DNA of 64,000 nucleotides from JANQOH01 sp965242575 (GCA_965242575.1 OZ251461.1:1798001-1862000); one strand, 5' to 3'. Positions 20,835 through 29,744 are shown, counted from the stretch's first letter. Made by a program: numbers and translations. The notes: a model not told the origin generated them from the letters alone.

Positions 20835-22937
20835 ATGCTCCAGCGGACGAGGCGCGGCGGCGCGAAATACGACCGGCGACGGGCGTTGGCGCTTCTGCGC
20901 GCCGGCGCGGGGTTGCCGCGCGCCGGGTTCCGCGAGGGGCAGGAGGACGCCATCCGCCGCGTCGTCGAGGGGCGCGGGCGGCTGCTCGTCGTCCAGAAGA
21001 CCGGATGGGGCAAGAGCTTCGTCTATTTCATCGCCGCGAAACTGCTGCGCGAGGGCGGGGCGGGGCCGGCGCTGCTCGTCTCGCCGCTGCTGGCGCTGAT
21101 GCGCAACCAGATCGCCGCCGCCGGGCGCATGGGCGTCCGCGCGCTCAGGATCGCCTCCGACAACCGCGACGACTGGAATGCGGCGGAGGACGCGCTGCAC
21201 CGCGACGCCGTGGACGTGCTGCTGATCTCCCCCGAACGGCTGGCCAACGACCGGTTCAACGCCCAGGTCCTGGCGGAGATCGCCGGCCGGGTCGCGCTGC
21301 TGGTCATCGACGAGGCGCATTGCATCTCCGATTGGGGGCACGACTTCCGCCCCCACTACCGGCTGATCGAGCGGATCGTCCGCAACCTGCCCCGCAACCT
21401 GCGGCTGCTGGCGACGACGGCGACCGCGAACGACCGGGTGACGGCGGACCTGGAAGAGGCGCTCGGCCCGAACCTCGCGGTGCTGCGCGGCGATCTCGAC
21501 CGGCCTTCGCTGGCGCTCCGGACCATCCGCCTGCCCCGGTCGTCGGAGCGCCTGGCGTGGCTCGCGGAAAATCTCCCCCGAATGCCGGGCAGCGGCGTCG
21601 TCTATACGCTGACGGTGCGCGACGCCGAGCGCGTAGCGGACTGGTTGCAAGCGCGCGGGCTGGCCGTGGAGGCCTATACCGGACAGACGGGGGACCGCCG
21701 CGAGGCGCTGGAGCGCGCGCTGATCGACAACCGGGTCAAGGCGCTCGTCGCGACGACCGCGCTCGGCATGGGCTTCGACAAGCCCGATATCGGCTTCGTC
21801 GTCCACTACCAGGCGCCCGGCTCGGCGGTGGCCTATTACCAGCAGGTCGGCCGCGCCGGGCGGGCGCTGGACCTCGCCCACGGCGTGCTGCTGAGCGGCG
21901 AGGAGGACACGCGGATTACCGACTGGTTCATCGCCAGCGCGTTCCCGTCCCGCGACGAGGCGGGGCAGGTGCTGGCGGCGCTGGAGGCCGCGCCCGACGG
22001 GCTTTCCGTCCCCGAACTCTGCGGCAAGGTCAACGTCTCCAACGGGCGGATACGCAAGACCCTGGACCTGCTGGCGCTCGAATCGCCCGCGCCCGTCGCC
22101 CGCGACGGGGGCAAGTGGCGGCTGACGGCCGCCGAACTGGGCGGCGCGTTCTGGGAGCGGGTGGCGCGGCTGACCGAACTCCGGCGCGCCGAACAGCGCC
22201 AGATGCAGGACTACGCGCGGCTCGAATCGGGGCACATGGCGTTTCTCGTCAAGGCGCTGGACGGGAACCCCGACGCCGTCCGCCCGCCGGAGCGGCCCGC
22301 GCTTCCCGCCGCGGTCGCGCCGGAGACGGCGCAGGCGGCGGCGGCGTTCCTGCGCCGCGCCGACCTGCCCATCGAACCCCGCAAGATCTGGCCCGCCGGC
22401 GGCCTGCCGCGGTTCGGCGTCGCCGGCCGCATCGCTCCCGAACACCGGGCGTCCCCGGGCCGCGCGCTTTGCGTCTGGGGCGACCCGGGGTGGGGCGAGC
22501 TGGTCGAGCGCGGCAAATACGCCGACGGACGCTTCGCCGACTCGCTCGTGCGCGGCGCCGCGGAACTGGTCGTGCGGTGGCCGCCCCGCCCGGCGCCGGA
22601 ATGGGTGACCTGCGTCCCGTCGCTGCGGCGCGCGGAGCTGGTCCCCGACTTCGCCGCGCGGCTGGCGGCGGCGCTGCGCCTGCCGTTCCGCCCCGCGCTG
22701 GAGAAGACCGAGGACCGGCCGGAGCAGAAGACGATGGCCAACGGAGTCCAGCAGGCGCGCAACGTCGACGGGGCGCTCCGGGTCCGGCCCGGGGCGCTTG
22801 CCTCGGGCCCCGTGCTGCTGGTCGACGACATGGTGGATTCGCGCTGGACCCTGACCGTCGCCGCGTGGCTCCTGCGGTCGCATGGCGGCGGACCGGCGGC
22901 GCCGCTCGTTCTCGCCGCCGCCGGTGGAGGCGGATAG
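20835..22937 (+). CDS. RecQ-like DNA helicase with C-terminal phosphoribosyltransferase-like domain
   Basis: The 700-residue protein shows all RecQ helicase motifs: GFREGQEDAIRRVVEG, Walker A KTGWGKS near residue 58, DEAHCISDWGHDFRP near 160, TATA, and motif VI QQVGRAGRA. A winged-helix-like segment follows. The end is not an HRDC domain; it is a phosphoribosyltransferase-like region with the PRPP loop VLLVDDMVDSRWTLTVAA near residue 660. ATG 20835 is chosen because the upstream extension is arginine-rich filler. A DprA-like gene follows 5 bp later. RecQ-PRTase fusions next to DprA-like proteins are, to my knowledge, a recurrent arrangement associated with defence rather than housekeeping recombination. 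Confidence 0.88.
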   Translation: MLQRTRRGGAKYDRRRALALLRAGAGLPRAGFREGQEDAIRRVVEGRGRLLVVQKTGWGKSFVYFIAAKLLREGGAGPALLVSPLLALMRNQIAAAGRMGVRALRIASDNRDDWNAAEDALHRDAVDVLLISPERLANDRFNAQVLAEIAGRVALLVIDEAHCISDWGHDFRPHYRLIERIVRNLPRNLRLLATTATANDRVTADLEEALGPNLAVLRGDLDRPSLALRTIRLPRSSERLAWLAENLPRMPGSGVVYTLTVRDAERVADWLQARGLAVEAYTGQTGDRREALERALIDNRVKALVATTALGMGFDKPDIGFVVHYQAPGSAVAYYQQVGRAGRALDLAHGVLLSGEEDTRITDWFIASAFPSRDEAGQVLAALEAAPDGLSVPELCGKVNVSNGRIRKTLDLLALESPAPVARDGGKWRLTAAELGGAFWERVARLTELRRAEQRQMQDYARLESGHMAFLVKALDGNPDAVRPPERPALPAAVAPETAQAAAAFLRRADLPIEPRKIWPAGGLPRFGVAGRIAPEHRASPGRALCVWGDPGWGELVERGKYADGRFADSLVRGAAELVVRWPPRPAPEWVTCVPSLRRAELVPDFAARLAAALRLPFRPALEKTEDRPEQKTMANGVQQARNVDGALRVRPGALASGPVLLVDDMVDSRWTLTVAAWLLRSHGGGPAAPLVLAAAGGGG

Positions 22938-22942
22938 GCCGG

Positions 22943-24418
22943 ATGGACGCCGAACTCTCCGCCAACACCCAGGCGGTCCTGCTGCTCACGGCGCCGCTGA
23001 TCGTCGGCGGCGGGCGGGCCGCCGGCGCGCCGGCGCCGCTTTCCGAACGCGAATACGCCCGTCTCGCGCGCGGCCTCGTGGCGCAGGGGCGCGAACCCGC
23101 CGACCTGCTCGACGCGGGCGTTGCGGACGCGCTCGACGCCCGCGCCGTCGGTCTCGACCGCGCCCGCCTCGCGCGTCTGCTCGACCGGGGGTTCCTTCTC
23201 GCCCAGGCGGTGGACCGCTGGCGAGGGCGCGGCGTATGGGCGGTCGGGCGCGCCGATTCCGGCTATCCGCGCCGCCTCAAGGCGCGCCTCGGCGCGGCGG
23301 CGGCGCCGGTGCTCTGGGGCTTCGGCGACCGCGCGGCGCTCGACGCGGGCGGGCTGGCGGTCGTCGGCTCGCGCAACGCCGGCGGCGACCTCCTCGCCCG
23401 GGCGGAGGAGGCGGGCGGCCTCGCCGCCGGAGCGCGGCGGGCGCTGGTTTCCGGCGGCGCGCGGGGCGTCGACCGCGCCGCCATGCGGGGCGCGCTGGAG
23501 GCGGGCGGCCGGGCGGTGGGCGTGCTCGCCGACGGCCTCGAACGCGCGGTCGTCCGCCGCGGCGACCGCGACGCGCTGATGGACGGGCGGCTGGTCCTCG
23601 TCTGCCCTTTCGACCCGGCGGCGCGGTTCCAGGTCTGGCGCGCCATGGCCCGCAACAAGTCGATCTACGCGCTCGCGGACGCGGCGCTGATCGTCTCCGC
23701 CGACCTGGGCCAGGGCGGGACGTGGGCCGGCGCGGTGGAGCAGCTGGAGAAGTTCCGGCGCACGGCGATCTACGTCCGCGCCGCCGGCCCTGAGGAGGCG
23801 GGCTTGGCGGCGCTCCGCGAGCGCGGCGCGCGGACGTGGCCGGACCCCGGCGACTCCGACGCCCTGGCCGACCTTCTCGACGCGGCGGGGGCGGAGGAGG
23901 AGACGGCAGATGCGGGCCGGGACGCCTCGCTGCCCGGCCTCGTCGCAGGCCCGGCCGGGCGCGCCGCCGATCCTGCCGGAGCATTGTTCGCCGCGGCCCT
24001 GGAGCTTCTGGCGCATGCCTGCGCGGGCGAGCCGAAATCGGCGGCGGAGGTCGCCGGCGCGCTCGGAATCCGCCAAGCCCAGGCGGGGGACTGGCTCGCG
24101 CGCGCAGTCGAGGAAGGGACGCTGGAAAAACTCCCGCGGCCCGCCCGCTACCGTGCGGCCGAAAGCGCCGCCGCGCCGCGGCCCGCCGGCGACCTGCTCA
24201 AGGCCGTCGAGGACCTTGCGGCCCGGACCTGCGCGGACGCGCCGAAATTGGAAGCCGACATCGCGGCCGCCCTCGGCGTCCGCCGGATCCAGGCGCGGGA
24301 CTGGCTCGGGCGCCTAGTGGCGAAGGGCCGGCTGAAGCGAGAGGAGGCGCCCGTCCGCTATTCGGCGCCGGCGCGGTCCGGGCCGCTGTTCGCCGGAGCC
24401 GCGCCGGACGCGGAATAG
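22943..24418 (+). CDS. DprA-like (SMF family) protein with two C-terminal winged-helix repeats
   Basis: The 491-residue protein has a DprA/Smf Rossmann core: VWAVGRADSGYPRRLKARLG, LAVVGSRNAGG, LVSGGARGVDRAAM and FQVWRAMARNKSIYALADAALIVSA. It lacks the N-terminal SAM domain context of competence DprA. The C-terminus holds two copies of a roughly 75-residue winged-helix unit (LLAHACAGEPKSAAEVAGAL / LAARTCADAPKLEADIAAAL, each followed by a DWL helix). ATG 22943 lies 5 bp after the RecQ-PRTase gene. I infer that the two bind the same DNA substrate. It closes the defence island; the next gene is metabolic. Confidence 0.88.
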   Translation: MDAELSANTQAVLLLTAPLIVGGGRAAGAPAPLSEREYARLARGLVAQGREPADLLDAGVADALDARAVGLDRARLARLLDRGFLLAQAVDRWRGRGVWAVGRADSGYPRRLKARLGAAAAPVLWGFGDRAALDAGGLAVVGSRNAGGDLLARAEEAGGLAAGARRALVSGGARGVDRAAMRGALEAGGRAVGVLADGLERAVVRRGDRDALMDGRLVLVCPFDPAARFQVWRAMARNKSIYALADAALIVSADLGQGGTWAGAVEQLEKFRRTAIYVRAAGPEEAGLAALRERGARTWPDPGDSDALADLLDAAGAEEETADAGRDASLPGLVAGPAGRAADPAGALFAAALELLAHACAGEPKSAAEVAGALGIRQAQAGDWLARAVEEGTLEKLPRPARYRAAESAAAPRPAGDLLKAVEDLAARTCADAPKLEADIAAALGVRRIQARDWLGRLVAKGRLKREEAPVRYSAPARSGPLFAGAAPDAE

Positions 24419-24490
24419 GCGGCCCGGCTGGCGCGGCGCCCGCCCGGCCGTTACAACCGCCGGCCGCCGGAGCGCCATCGGAGAACCGCC

Positions 24491-25588
24491 ATGCCCCAAG
24501 CCGCCCCCCTGACCCTCGAACGCGTCCGCGTCCGCCCCGTGCTGGTCCCGCTCAACCGGCCCGTGGTCGCGAAGGTGGGGCGTTACGAACGCTGGCCGTT
24601 GATCCTGATCGACGCGGAATGCGCGGGGGGAGTCGTCGGGCGGGCCTATCTCGAACCCTACATCGCCAAATCGGCGCGCTATCTCGTCCCCGCCATCGAG
24701 GACCTCGCCGAGGCGCTGGCGGGCAAGCCGCTCGCGCCGCTCGACGCCTACGCCTCGGGCCGCAAGGCGTTGAACCTCATCGGCTACGAAGGCGCGTCCG
24801 CGATCGCCGTCTCCGGCCTCGACATGGCGTTGTGGGACGCGCGCGCGGGGGCGGCGGGGCTGCCGCTCGCGGTCATGCTCGGCGGCGCCCTCGGCCCGGT
24901 CCCCGCCTATAATTCGAACGGGTTGTGGCTGACCCCGCTCGCGGGCCACGAGCGCGAGGCGGAGGCGCTGGCGGCGGAGGGCGGGTTCGACGCGGTGAAG
25001 CTGCGCCTCGGCCGCGACGCGCTGGAGGACGACCTGCAAGCCATCGCCGCGGTCCGCCGCGCGCTGGGCGGCGGCGCGCGGATCATGACCGACTTCAACC
25101 AGGGCCAGACCCTCGGCGCCGCGCTCGACCGCTGCCACGCGCTGGACGACCAGGGGCTCGTGTGGTTCGAGGAGCCCGTCGCCTACGACGACATCGCCGG
25201 CCACGCGCGGCTGGCGGCCGACCTCAGGACCCCCGTCCAGCTGGGGGAGAACTTCTACGGCCCGCGCGCGCTGCACGAGGCGCTGGCGGCGGAGGCGGGC
25301 GACTACGTCATGCCCGACCTCATGCGCATCGGCGGCGTGACCGGCTGGCTGCGCGCGGCGGCCATCGCCGGGGGGTTCGGCATCCAGCTGTCGAGCCACC
25401 TCTACCCCGAATTCTCGGCGCATCTGCTGCGGGTGTCGGAGACCGCGCACTGGCTCGAATGGCAGGATTGGGCGAACCCGGTGCTGCGCGACCCGTACCC
25501 CGTGCGCGGCGGCGCGCTCCACATTCCCGACACGCCCGGCGTGGGCCTGGAATGGGACGAGGCGGCGGTCGCGCGGTACGCGATGTAG
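24491..25588 (+). CDS. Enolase superfamily enzyme, mandelate racemase/muconate lactonizing type
   Basis: The 365-residue (beta/alpha)7-beta barrel enzyme has the base motif VKLRLGR (K-x-R rather than K-x-K), metal ligands in IMTDFNQGQ, WFEEPVAYDD and LGENFYG, and a His in LSSHLYPEFSAHLL as the second acid/base residue. These features fit the mandelate racemase branch, which abstracts the alpha-proton of a carboxylate. The substrate cannot be read from sequence. ATG 24491 has GGAGAACC upstream. It stands alone between the defence island and the convergent purD. Confidence 0.88.
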   Translation: MPQAAPLTLERVRVRPVLVPLNRPVVAKVGRYERWPLILIDAECAGGVVGRAYLEPYIAKSARYLVPAIEDLAEALAGKPLAPLDAYASGRKALNLIGYEGASAIAVSGLDMALWDARAGAAGLPLAVMLGGALGPVPAYNSNGLWLTPLAGHEREAEALAAEGGFDAVKLRLGRDALEDDLQAIAAVRRALGGGARIMTDFNQGQTLGAALDRCHALDDQGLVWFEEPVAYDDIAGHARLAADLRTPVQLGENFYGPRALHEALAAEAGDYVMPDLMRIGGVTGWLRAAAIAGGFGIQLSSHLYPEFSAHLLRVSETAHWLEWQDWANPVLRDPYPVRGGALHIPDTPGVGLEWDEAAVARYAM

Positions 25589-25616
25589 GGGACCGGCGCC
25601 TTTCGCGCCCGCGCCG

Positions 25617-26903
25617 TCACGGGCGCCGGGGGCGCGACTCCCGCTCCGCCGCGCGCCAGCCGATATCGCGGCGGCAGAAGCCGCCGGGCCAGTCGATGCG
25701 GTCGATGGCGCGGTAGGCGGCGGCGCGCGCCACGGTCACCGTCGGCCCGGTCGCGGTGACGCCCAGGACGCGCCCGCCGGCGGCGGCGACCCGCCCGCCG
25801 CGCAGTTCGGTGCCGGCGTGGAGCACCTCCACCGAGTCGTCGTCGATGTCGTCCAGCCCGGCGATCTCCCCGCCCTTCTCGTAAGCGCCGGGATACCCCT
25901 TCGCCGCCATTACGACGCAGACCGCCGCGTCGTCGCGCCAGCGCAGGTCGAAATGGGCCAGCTCGCCGTCGCGCGCCGCCAGCAGCGCCGGCAGCAGGTC
26001 GGATTTCAGCCGGCGGACCAGGACCTGGCATTCCGGATCGCCGAAGCGGACGTTGAATTCGAGCAATTTCGGACCGGACTCCGTAATCATCAACCCGGCG
26101 TAGAGCACGCCGCGGAACGGCGCGCCCTCTTCCGCCATCGCCGCGACCGTCGGACGGACGATCTCCGCCATCGCCCGCTCCGTCATCGCGGCGTCGAGCG
26201 CCGGGGCGGGGGAATACGCGCCCATCCCGCCGGTGTTCGGCCCGGTGTCGCCGTCGCCCGCGGCCTTGTGGTCCTGCGCCCCGGCGAGCGGCAGCGCGGT
26301 CGCGCCGTCGACCAGCGCGAACAGGCTCGCCTCCTCGCCGTCGAGGACCTCCTCAAGCACGACCTCGGACCCGGCGGCGCCGAACGCCCCGGCCGCGATG
26401 GCGTCGAGCGCCGCCTCCGCCTCGGCGAGCGTGCGCGCCACCGTCACCCCCTTGCCGGCGGCGAGTCCGCTCGCCTTGACTACGATCGGCGCGCCCGCCC
26501 GGCGCAGATGCGCGCGCGCCGTGGCGAAATCGTCGAACGCGGCGAAATCGGCGGTGGGGACGCCGCGCCGGCGGCAGAGCCGTTTGGCGAAAACTTTGGA
26601 TCCCTCCAGCCGCGCCGCGGCGGCGGTGGGGCCGAAACAGGCGAATCCCGCGCCCTCCAGCGCGTCGACGATCCCGCCGGCGAGGGGCGCCTCCGGCCCC
26701 ACCACGACGAAATCCACGCTGCGCGCCCGGCACAATTCGGCGGCGGCGGCGAAGTCCATGACGTCGAGCGCGACGCATTCGGCGTCCGCCGCGATGCCGC
26801 CGTTTCCCGGCGCGCACAATATCCTGTCGCACAGGGGCGAGGCGCCCAGGGCCCGGCACAGCGCGTGCTCGCGCCCGCCCGACCCGATCACGAGAACGTT
26901 CAT
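25617..26903 (-). CDS. purD: Phosphoribosylamine--glycine ligase PurD
   Basis: The 428-residue GAR synthetase of purine biosynthesis begins MNVLVIGSGGREHALCRALG. It contains FFGPTAAAARLEGSK-type and KASGLAAGKGV ATP-grasp segments, GPNTGGMGAYSPAP, and a C-terminal domain with MAAKGYPG and VLGVTATG. The length is standard. It ligates glycine to phosphoribosylamine using ATP. Convergent with the enolase-superfamily gene (28 bp apart); about 295 bp separate its start from the stop of the NHLP precursor gene on the same strand. Confidence 0.95.
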   Translation of the reverse strand: MNVLVIGSGGREHALCRALGASPLCDRILCAPGNGGIAADAECVALDVMDFAAAAELCRARSVDFVVVGPEAPLAGGIVDALEGAGFACFGPTAAAARLEGSKVFAKRLCRRRGVPTADFAAFDDFATARAHLRRAGAPIVVKASGLAAGKGVTVARTLAEAEAALDAIAAGAFGAAGSEVVLEEVLDGEEASLFALVDGATALPLAGAQDHKAAGDGDTGPNTGGMGAYSPAPALDAAMTERAMAEIVRPTVAAMAEEGAPFRGVLYAGLMITESGPKLLEFNVRFGDPECQVLVRRLKSDLLPALLAARDGELAHFDLRWRDDAAVCVVMAAKGYPGAYEKGGEIAGLDDIDDDSVEVLHAGTELRGGRVAAAGGRVLGVTATGPTVTVARAAAYRAIDRIDWPGGFCRRDIGWRAAERESRPRRP

Positions 26904-27198
26904 CGCGCCATACCGCCCCGCCCGCCCGGCGCTGTCAACGACCGCGGCGCGGCGCCGGAATCCGGGCCGCCTTGATGCGATGGCCTTGCCGGACCGCCGC
27001 CCGGGGCGATCGGATTCGGGGTTTCGGCCGGAGCCGCCCGGTTCGGCCGGGTCGACCGGTCCCGGGATCCGCGACGCAACTCCGCCGCTTACGGCCCGGC
27101 GTCCCGGCTCCCGTCCAGGGCGGGCCGCGCCGGGGGCGCAGGGTAAGTCCCGGCGGCGGCGAACGGCGGCGCGCCGCGCCTCGCGCCGGGATTCGGCC

Positions 27199-27573
27199 CT
27201 ATGCGGAGGGGCGGATCGAGCTCGCCGTCCCGCCGGTGCTGACGGTGCTGGGCAGGCAGCCGACGCTGGACGCCGAACTGGCGGTGCTCGCCGGCAGGCC
27301 GCCGGAAACGGCGCTCAGGTTCTCGTCCTCCAGCGCGGAGTTGGGGTCGGGCGGAAGGACGAAGTGGACGACGTCGCCGGTGTTTTCCGCCACCCGCACC
27401 TCGACGTTCGCCGGCGCGTCCAGGCCGAGCTCCGCAAGCGCCTCCGGCGCCGCGCGCGACGCGAGCCGCTCCCGCAGCGTCTCATCGGTCCGATAGCGCT
27501 CGGCCACCGCGCCGACGGCGTCCAGCTGGCCCAGGTCGAATTCCGGCGCGCCCGCGCGGATTGTCTCGTTCAT
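27199..27573 (-). CDS. NHLP-type RiPP precursor peptide (nitrile-hydratase-like leader)
   Basis: The 124-residue protein has a leader (residues 1-92) resembling the alpha subunit of nitrile hydratase: a helix ERYRTDETLRERLASRAAPE, ALAELGLDAPANVEVRVAEN and VHFVLPPDPN, ending LSAVSGG, a double-Gly cleavage site. The 32-residue core that follows starts LPASTASSASSVGCLPSTVS and contains 14 Ser/Thr and one Cys. This is the organisation of NHLP/proteusin-family natural product precursors. AGGGAG lies 8 bp before the ATG, and a promoter is visible further upstream. No modification enzyme, protease or exporter gene lies in the surrounding 10 kb, so the maturation machinery must be elsewhere, or the gene is orphan. 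Confidence 0.78.
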   Translation of the reverse strand: MNETIRAGAPEFDLGQLDAVGAVAERYRTDETLRERLASRAAPEALAELGLDAPANVEVRVAENTGDVVHFVLPPDPNSALEDENLSAVSGGLPASTASSASSVGCLPSTVSTGGTASSIRPSA

Positions 27574-27632
27574 GGCAATTCTCCCTTGTCTTTATCGACG
27601 GACGCTAACGAAGACGCCCGCTTCCGACTTGC

Positions 27633-27661
27633 TCCATAGCACGAAACTGCCCCGAAGTCAA
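27633..27661 (-). promoter_or_regulatory. Sigma70-type promoter for the NHLP precursor
   Basis: Read on the minus strand: TTGACT (27661-27656), 17-bp spacer, TATGGA (27638-27633). The -35 matches consensus in five of six positions and the spacing is ideal. It lies about 60 bp upstream of the ATG at 27573. The 299-bp gap to the divergent TRAP gene holds nothing else I recognise. Confidence 0.55.
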
Positions 27662-27872
27662 GATTTCGGCGGTCTTCCCGGGAACCCGGCCGGACGGGCG
27701 AAAACGCCTCGCATCGGGGCGGGGCCGCCGGCGGCGGCATGGGCGGCCCGACCCGCGGCGCCCGGCGCTCCCGCGCCGGCCACGATCGAACATCGAGCCG
27801 CTCCGCTGGAGTTCGCCGGGGCGGGGCGGTATCGTCGCCGCCGACCGGTTGCCGACGGAGCGAGGACGCGCC

Positions 27873-28991
27873 ATGACCCGGACCGAACCCGCCCCGCGCA
27901 AAGCCCTCGGGCGGCGCGCATTCCTCAAGGCCGGCGCCGCGGGCGCGGTCGCCGCGTCCGCCTCCGCGCTGCCGAAGCCCGCGCTGTCGCAAGGGCGGCT
28001 GCGCTGGAAGATGATCACCTGCTGGCCGAAGAACTTCCCCGGCCTCGGCATGGCGGCGAACGAGATCGGCGAACAGATCGCGGCGATGAGCGACGGGCGC
28101 CTGGAGGTCAAGGTCTATGGCGCCGGGGAGATCGTCCCCGCCTTCGAACTGTTCGACGCGGTGCGCGGCGGCGTCGCCGAAATGGGCCACGGCTGGGACG
28201 GATACTGGATCAACAAGCACCCGGGCATGCCGTTCTTCGGCGGCGTGCCGAACGGCCTCGGCCCGCACGAGCAACTGGCGTGGATCCAGTATGGCGGCGG
28301 GCAGGCGCTGTGGGAGGAGATGTACGGCGATTTCGGGATGCGCCCGTTCGTCGCCGGCCTCAACCCGCCGTCGATGTTCGGCTGGTACCGCCGCGAGATC
28401 GAGTCGCTCGACGACATGCGCGGCCTCAACATCCGCATGGCGGGGCTTCCCGGAGAGGTCCTCACGCGCATGGGCGCGACGGCGATCAACATGCCGGGCG
28501 GCGAGATCATGAGCTCGCTCCAGTCCGGCGCGGTCGACGCGGTGGAGTGGGGCGGCGCGTGGACCGACCTGGCCTTCGGCTTCCACAAGGTCGCCAAATT
28601 CTGCTACTGGCCGGGAATCCACGAGCCGGGCGCGTCGAATTCACTGGTGGTCCAGAGCGCGGCTTACGACGCCCTGCCGGCGGACCTGAAGGAGATCGTC
28701 CGCATCGCGGCGCAGTTCGCGGCGCCCCGGGTCTATTCGGAAACCACGTTCCAGAACGGGGTGAGTTTCCGCGTCCTCCAGGACAAGCACGGGGTGGCGT
28801 TCCGGCGCCTGCCCGGCGACGTCATCGCCGCGTTCCTGAAGCACAGCCTGGACGTGGTGCGCGAGACGGGCGCGCGCGACCCGATGGCGCGGCGGATCAT
28901 GGACGATTTCATGGCCTTCCGCGAACGCGCCGTCGGCGTCGCCCCGACCGTCGAACTCGGCTACCTCGACGCGCGCTCGGTCGAGGCGTGA
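27873..28991 (+). CDS. TRAP transporter substrate-binding protein (DctP family), Tat-exported
   Basis: The 372-residue periplasmic solute receptor has a twin-arginine signal RRAFLKAGAAGAVAASASAL followed by a cleavage region. The mature DctP domain includes WKMITCWPKNFPGLG, FELFDAVRGGVAEMGHGWDG, IRMAGLPGEVLTRMGATAIN and MPGGEIMSSLQSGAVDAVEW, a pattern close to the 2-oxoacid binders of the TakP type. ATG 27873 is preceded by GGAGCGAGG. No dctQ or dctM membrane subunits are nearby, so the receptor must serve a permease encoded elsewhere. Confidence 0.9.
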   Translation: MTRTEPAPRKALGRRAFLKAGAAGAVAASASALPKPALSQGRLRWKMITCWPKNFPGLGMAANEIGEQIAAMSDGRLEVKVYGAGEIVPAFELFDAVRGGVAEMGHGWDGYWINKHPGMPFFGGVPNGLGPHEQLAWIQYGGGQALWEEMYGDFGMRPFVAGLNPPSMFGWYRREIESLDDMRGLNIRMAGLPGEVLTRMGATAINMPGGEIMSSLQSGAVDAVEWGGAWTDLAFGFHKVAKFCYWPGIHEPGASNSLVVQSAAYDALPADLKEIVRIAAQFAAPRVYSETTFQNGVSFRVLQDKHGVAFRRLPGDVIAAFLKHSLDVVRETGARDPMARRIMDDFMAFRERAVGVAPTVELGYLDARSVEA

Positions 28992-29079
28992 CCGGGCGCA
29001 TGAGCGTCTCGTTTGCATATGCCGCGCGAGAAGCGCCGGAAGGACTCTTGTTTCTGTCTGCGGGCTTGCCAGGGCGCGC

Positions 29080-29197
29080 GCCGTAGCGTCCGCAATTCTC
29101 ATTATGGACGGGGCGCGGTCCGGACCCGCTTTTCCCGGGACCGCCGGCCGCTGCGGAGCGGCGAGATTCCCCATAATGAGAATTGCCGCCGTAGCGT
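29080..29197. mobile_element. MITE-like element with 16-bp terminal inverted repeats and 10-bp flanking direct repeat
   Basis: GCAATTCTCATTATGG at 29092-29107 is the exact complement of CCATAATGAGAATTGC at 29171-29186. Outside them the 10-mer GCCGTAGCGT occurs directly at 29080-29089 and 29188-29197. The 98-bp interior encodes nothing. Perfect inverted ends plus a flanking duplication is the structure of a small non-autonomous transposon. A regulatory hairpin is the alternative. Confidence 0.6.
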
Positions 29198-29439
29198 TGC
29201 TGCACGCTCTGGCGCACAACCTGTGGCGCGGTCATCGCTTCGCCGCCGCCGGATGAGCGCCGCATTCCGCCCCGCCTTGCCCGGCCCGAAAGCGGTCGGA
29301 AACCCGCCGCCGCACACCCATGCGGCCGAATCGCGGGATAAATCCGCCATGCAAGACCGGAATCCGCGGCCAACGGACGACCGCCGCGCCGGACCGGCAA
29401 ACGACGCCGCACCCAACGCCGGGATTCCTTCACACGCTC

Positions 29440-29660
29440 GCATACGGGGAAACCCGGCCAGCCCCTGGGTTGAAATCCCGGATGCAGTTTTCCGATGTCG
29501 CGCAGGAACGCGAGCGCGGCCAGCCGCCAGCGGACGGACTCCGTCGGCGGCCCGCCCGCCGCGGTCTCCAACCGGTCGCGAACGACCGGCAGATACGTAT
29601 TCGCGCGAAGACGGCCGCCTTGTCCATGCAGCGATGCGCCGGCGAGTGGGTATTTCCACC
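29440..29660 (-). pseudogene. Decayed fragment resembling the Cas3 HD nuclease domain
   Basis: On the minus strand a frame without a proper start reads WKYPLAGASLHGQGGRLRAN, TYLPVVRDRLETAAGG and LAALAFLRDIGKLHPGFQPR. The LHDIGK-HPGFQ block is characteristic of Cas3 HD domains, but the catalytic HD has become RD (CGC for CAC). There is no helicase part, no other cas gene and no repeat array nearby. It lies in the 750-bp gap between the TRAP gene and the hydratase gene together with the MITE-like element. I regard it as a relic; the assignment rests on one short motif block. Confidence 0.4.
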
Positions 29661-29744
29661 TTCTCGCCGGTGGGGTTTGCCCCAAGCCCCGGACATCGAC
29701 GGCGCGCTCGGCGAATCGGCGGCCCCGGCGTTTCCATGCGCCCG

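Noticed and set aside
20726..24418. Single 1230-codon open frame spanning RecQ and DprA-like genes
   Set aside because: Its first part is an Arg/Gly-rich shadow of the RecQ frame; only the portion from 22943 is the real DprA-like gene.
25818..26975. Plus-strand ORF opposite purD
   Set aside because: It is the antisense shadow of a well-supported housekeeping gene, composed of Arg/Gly/Ala filler.
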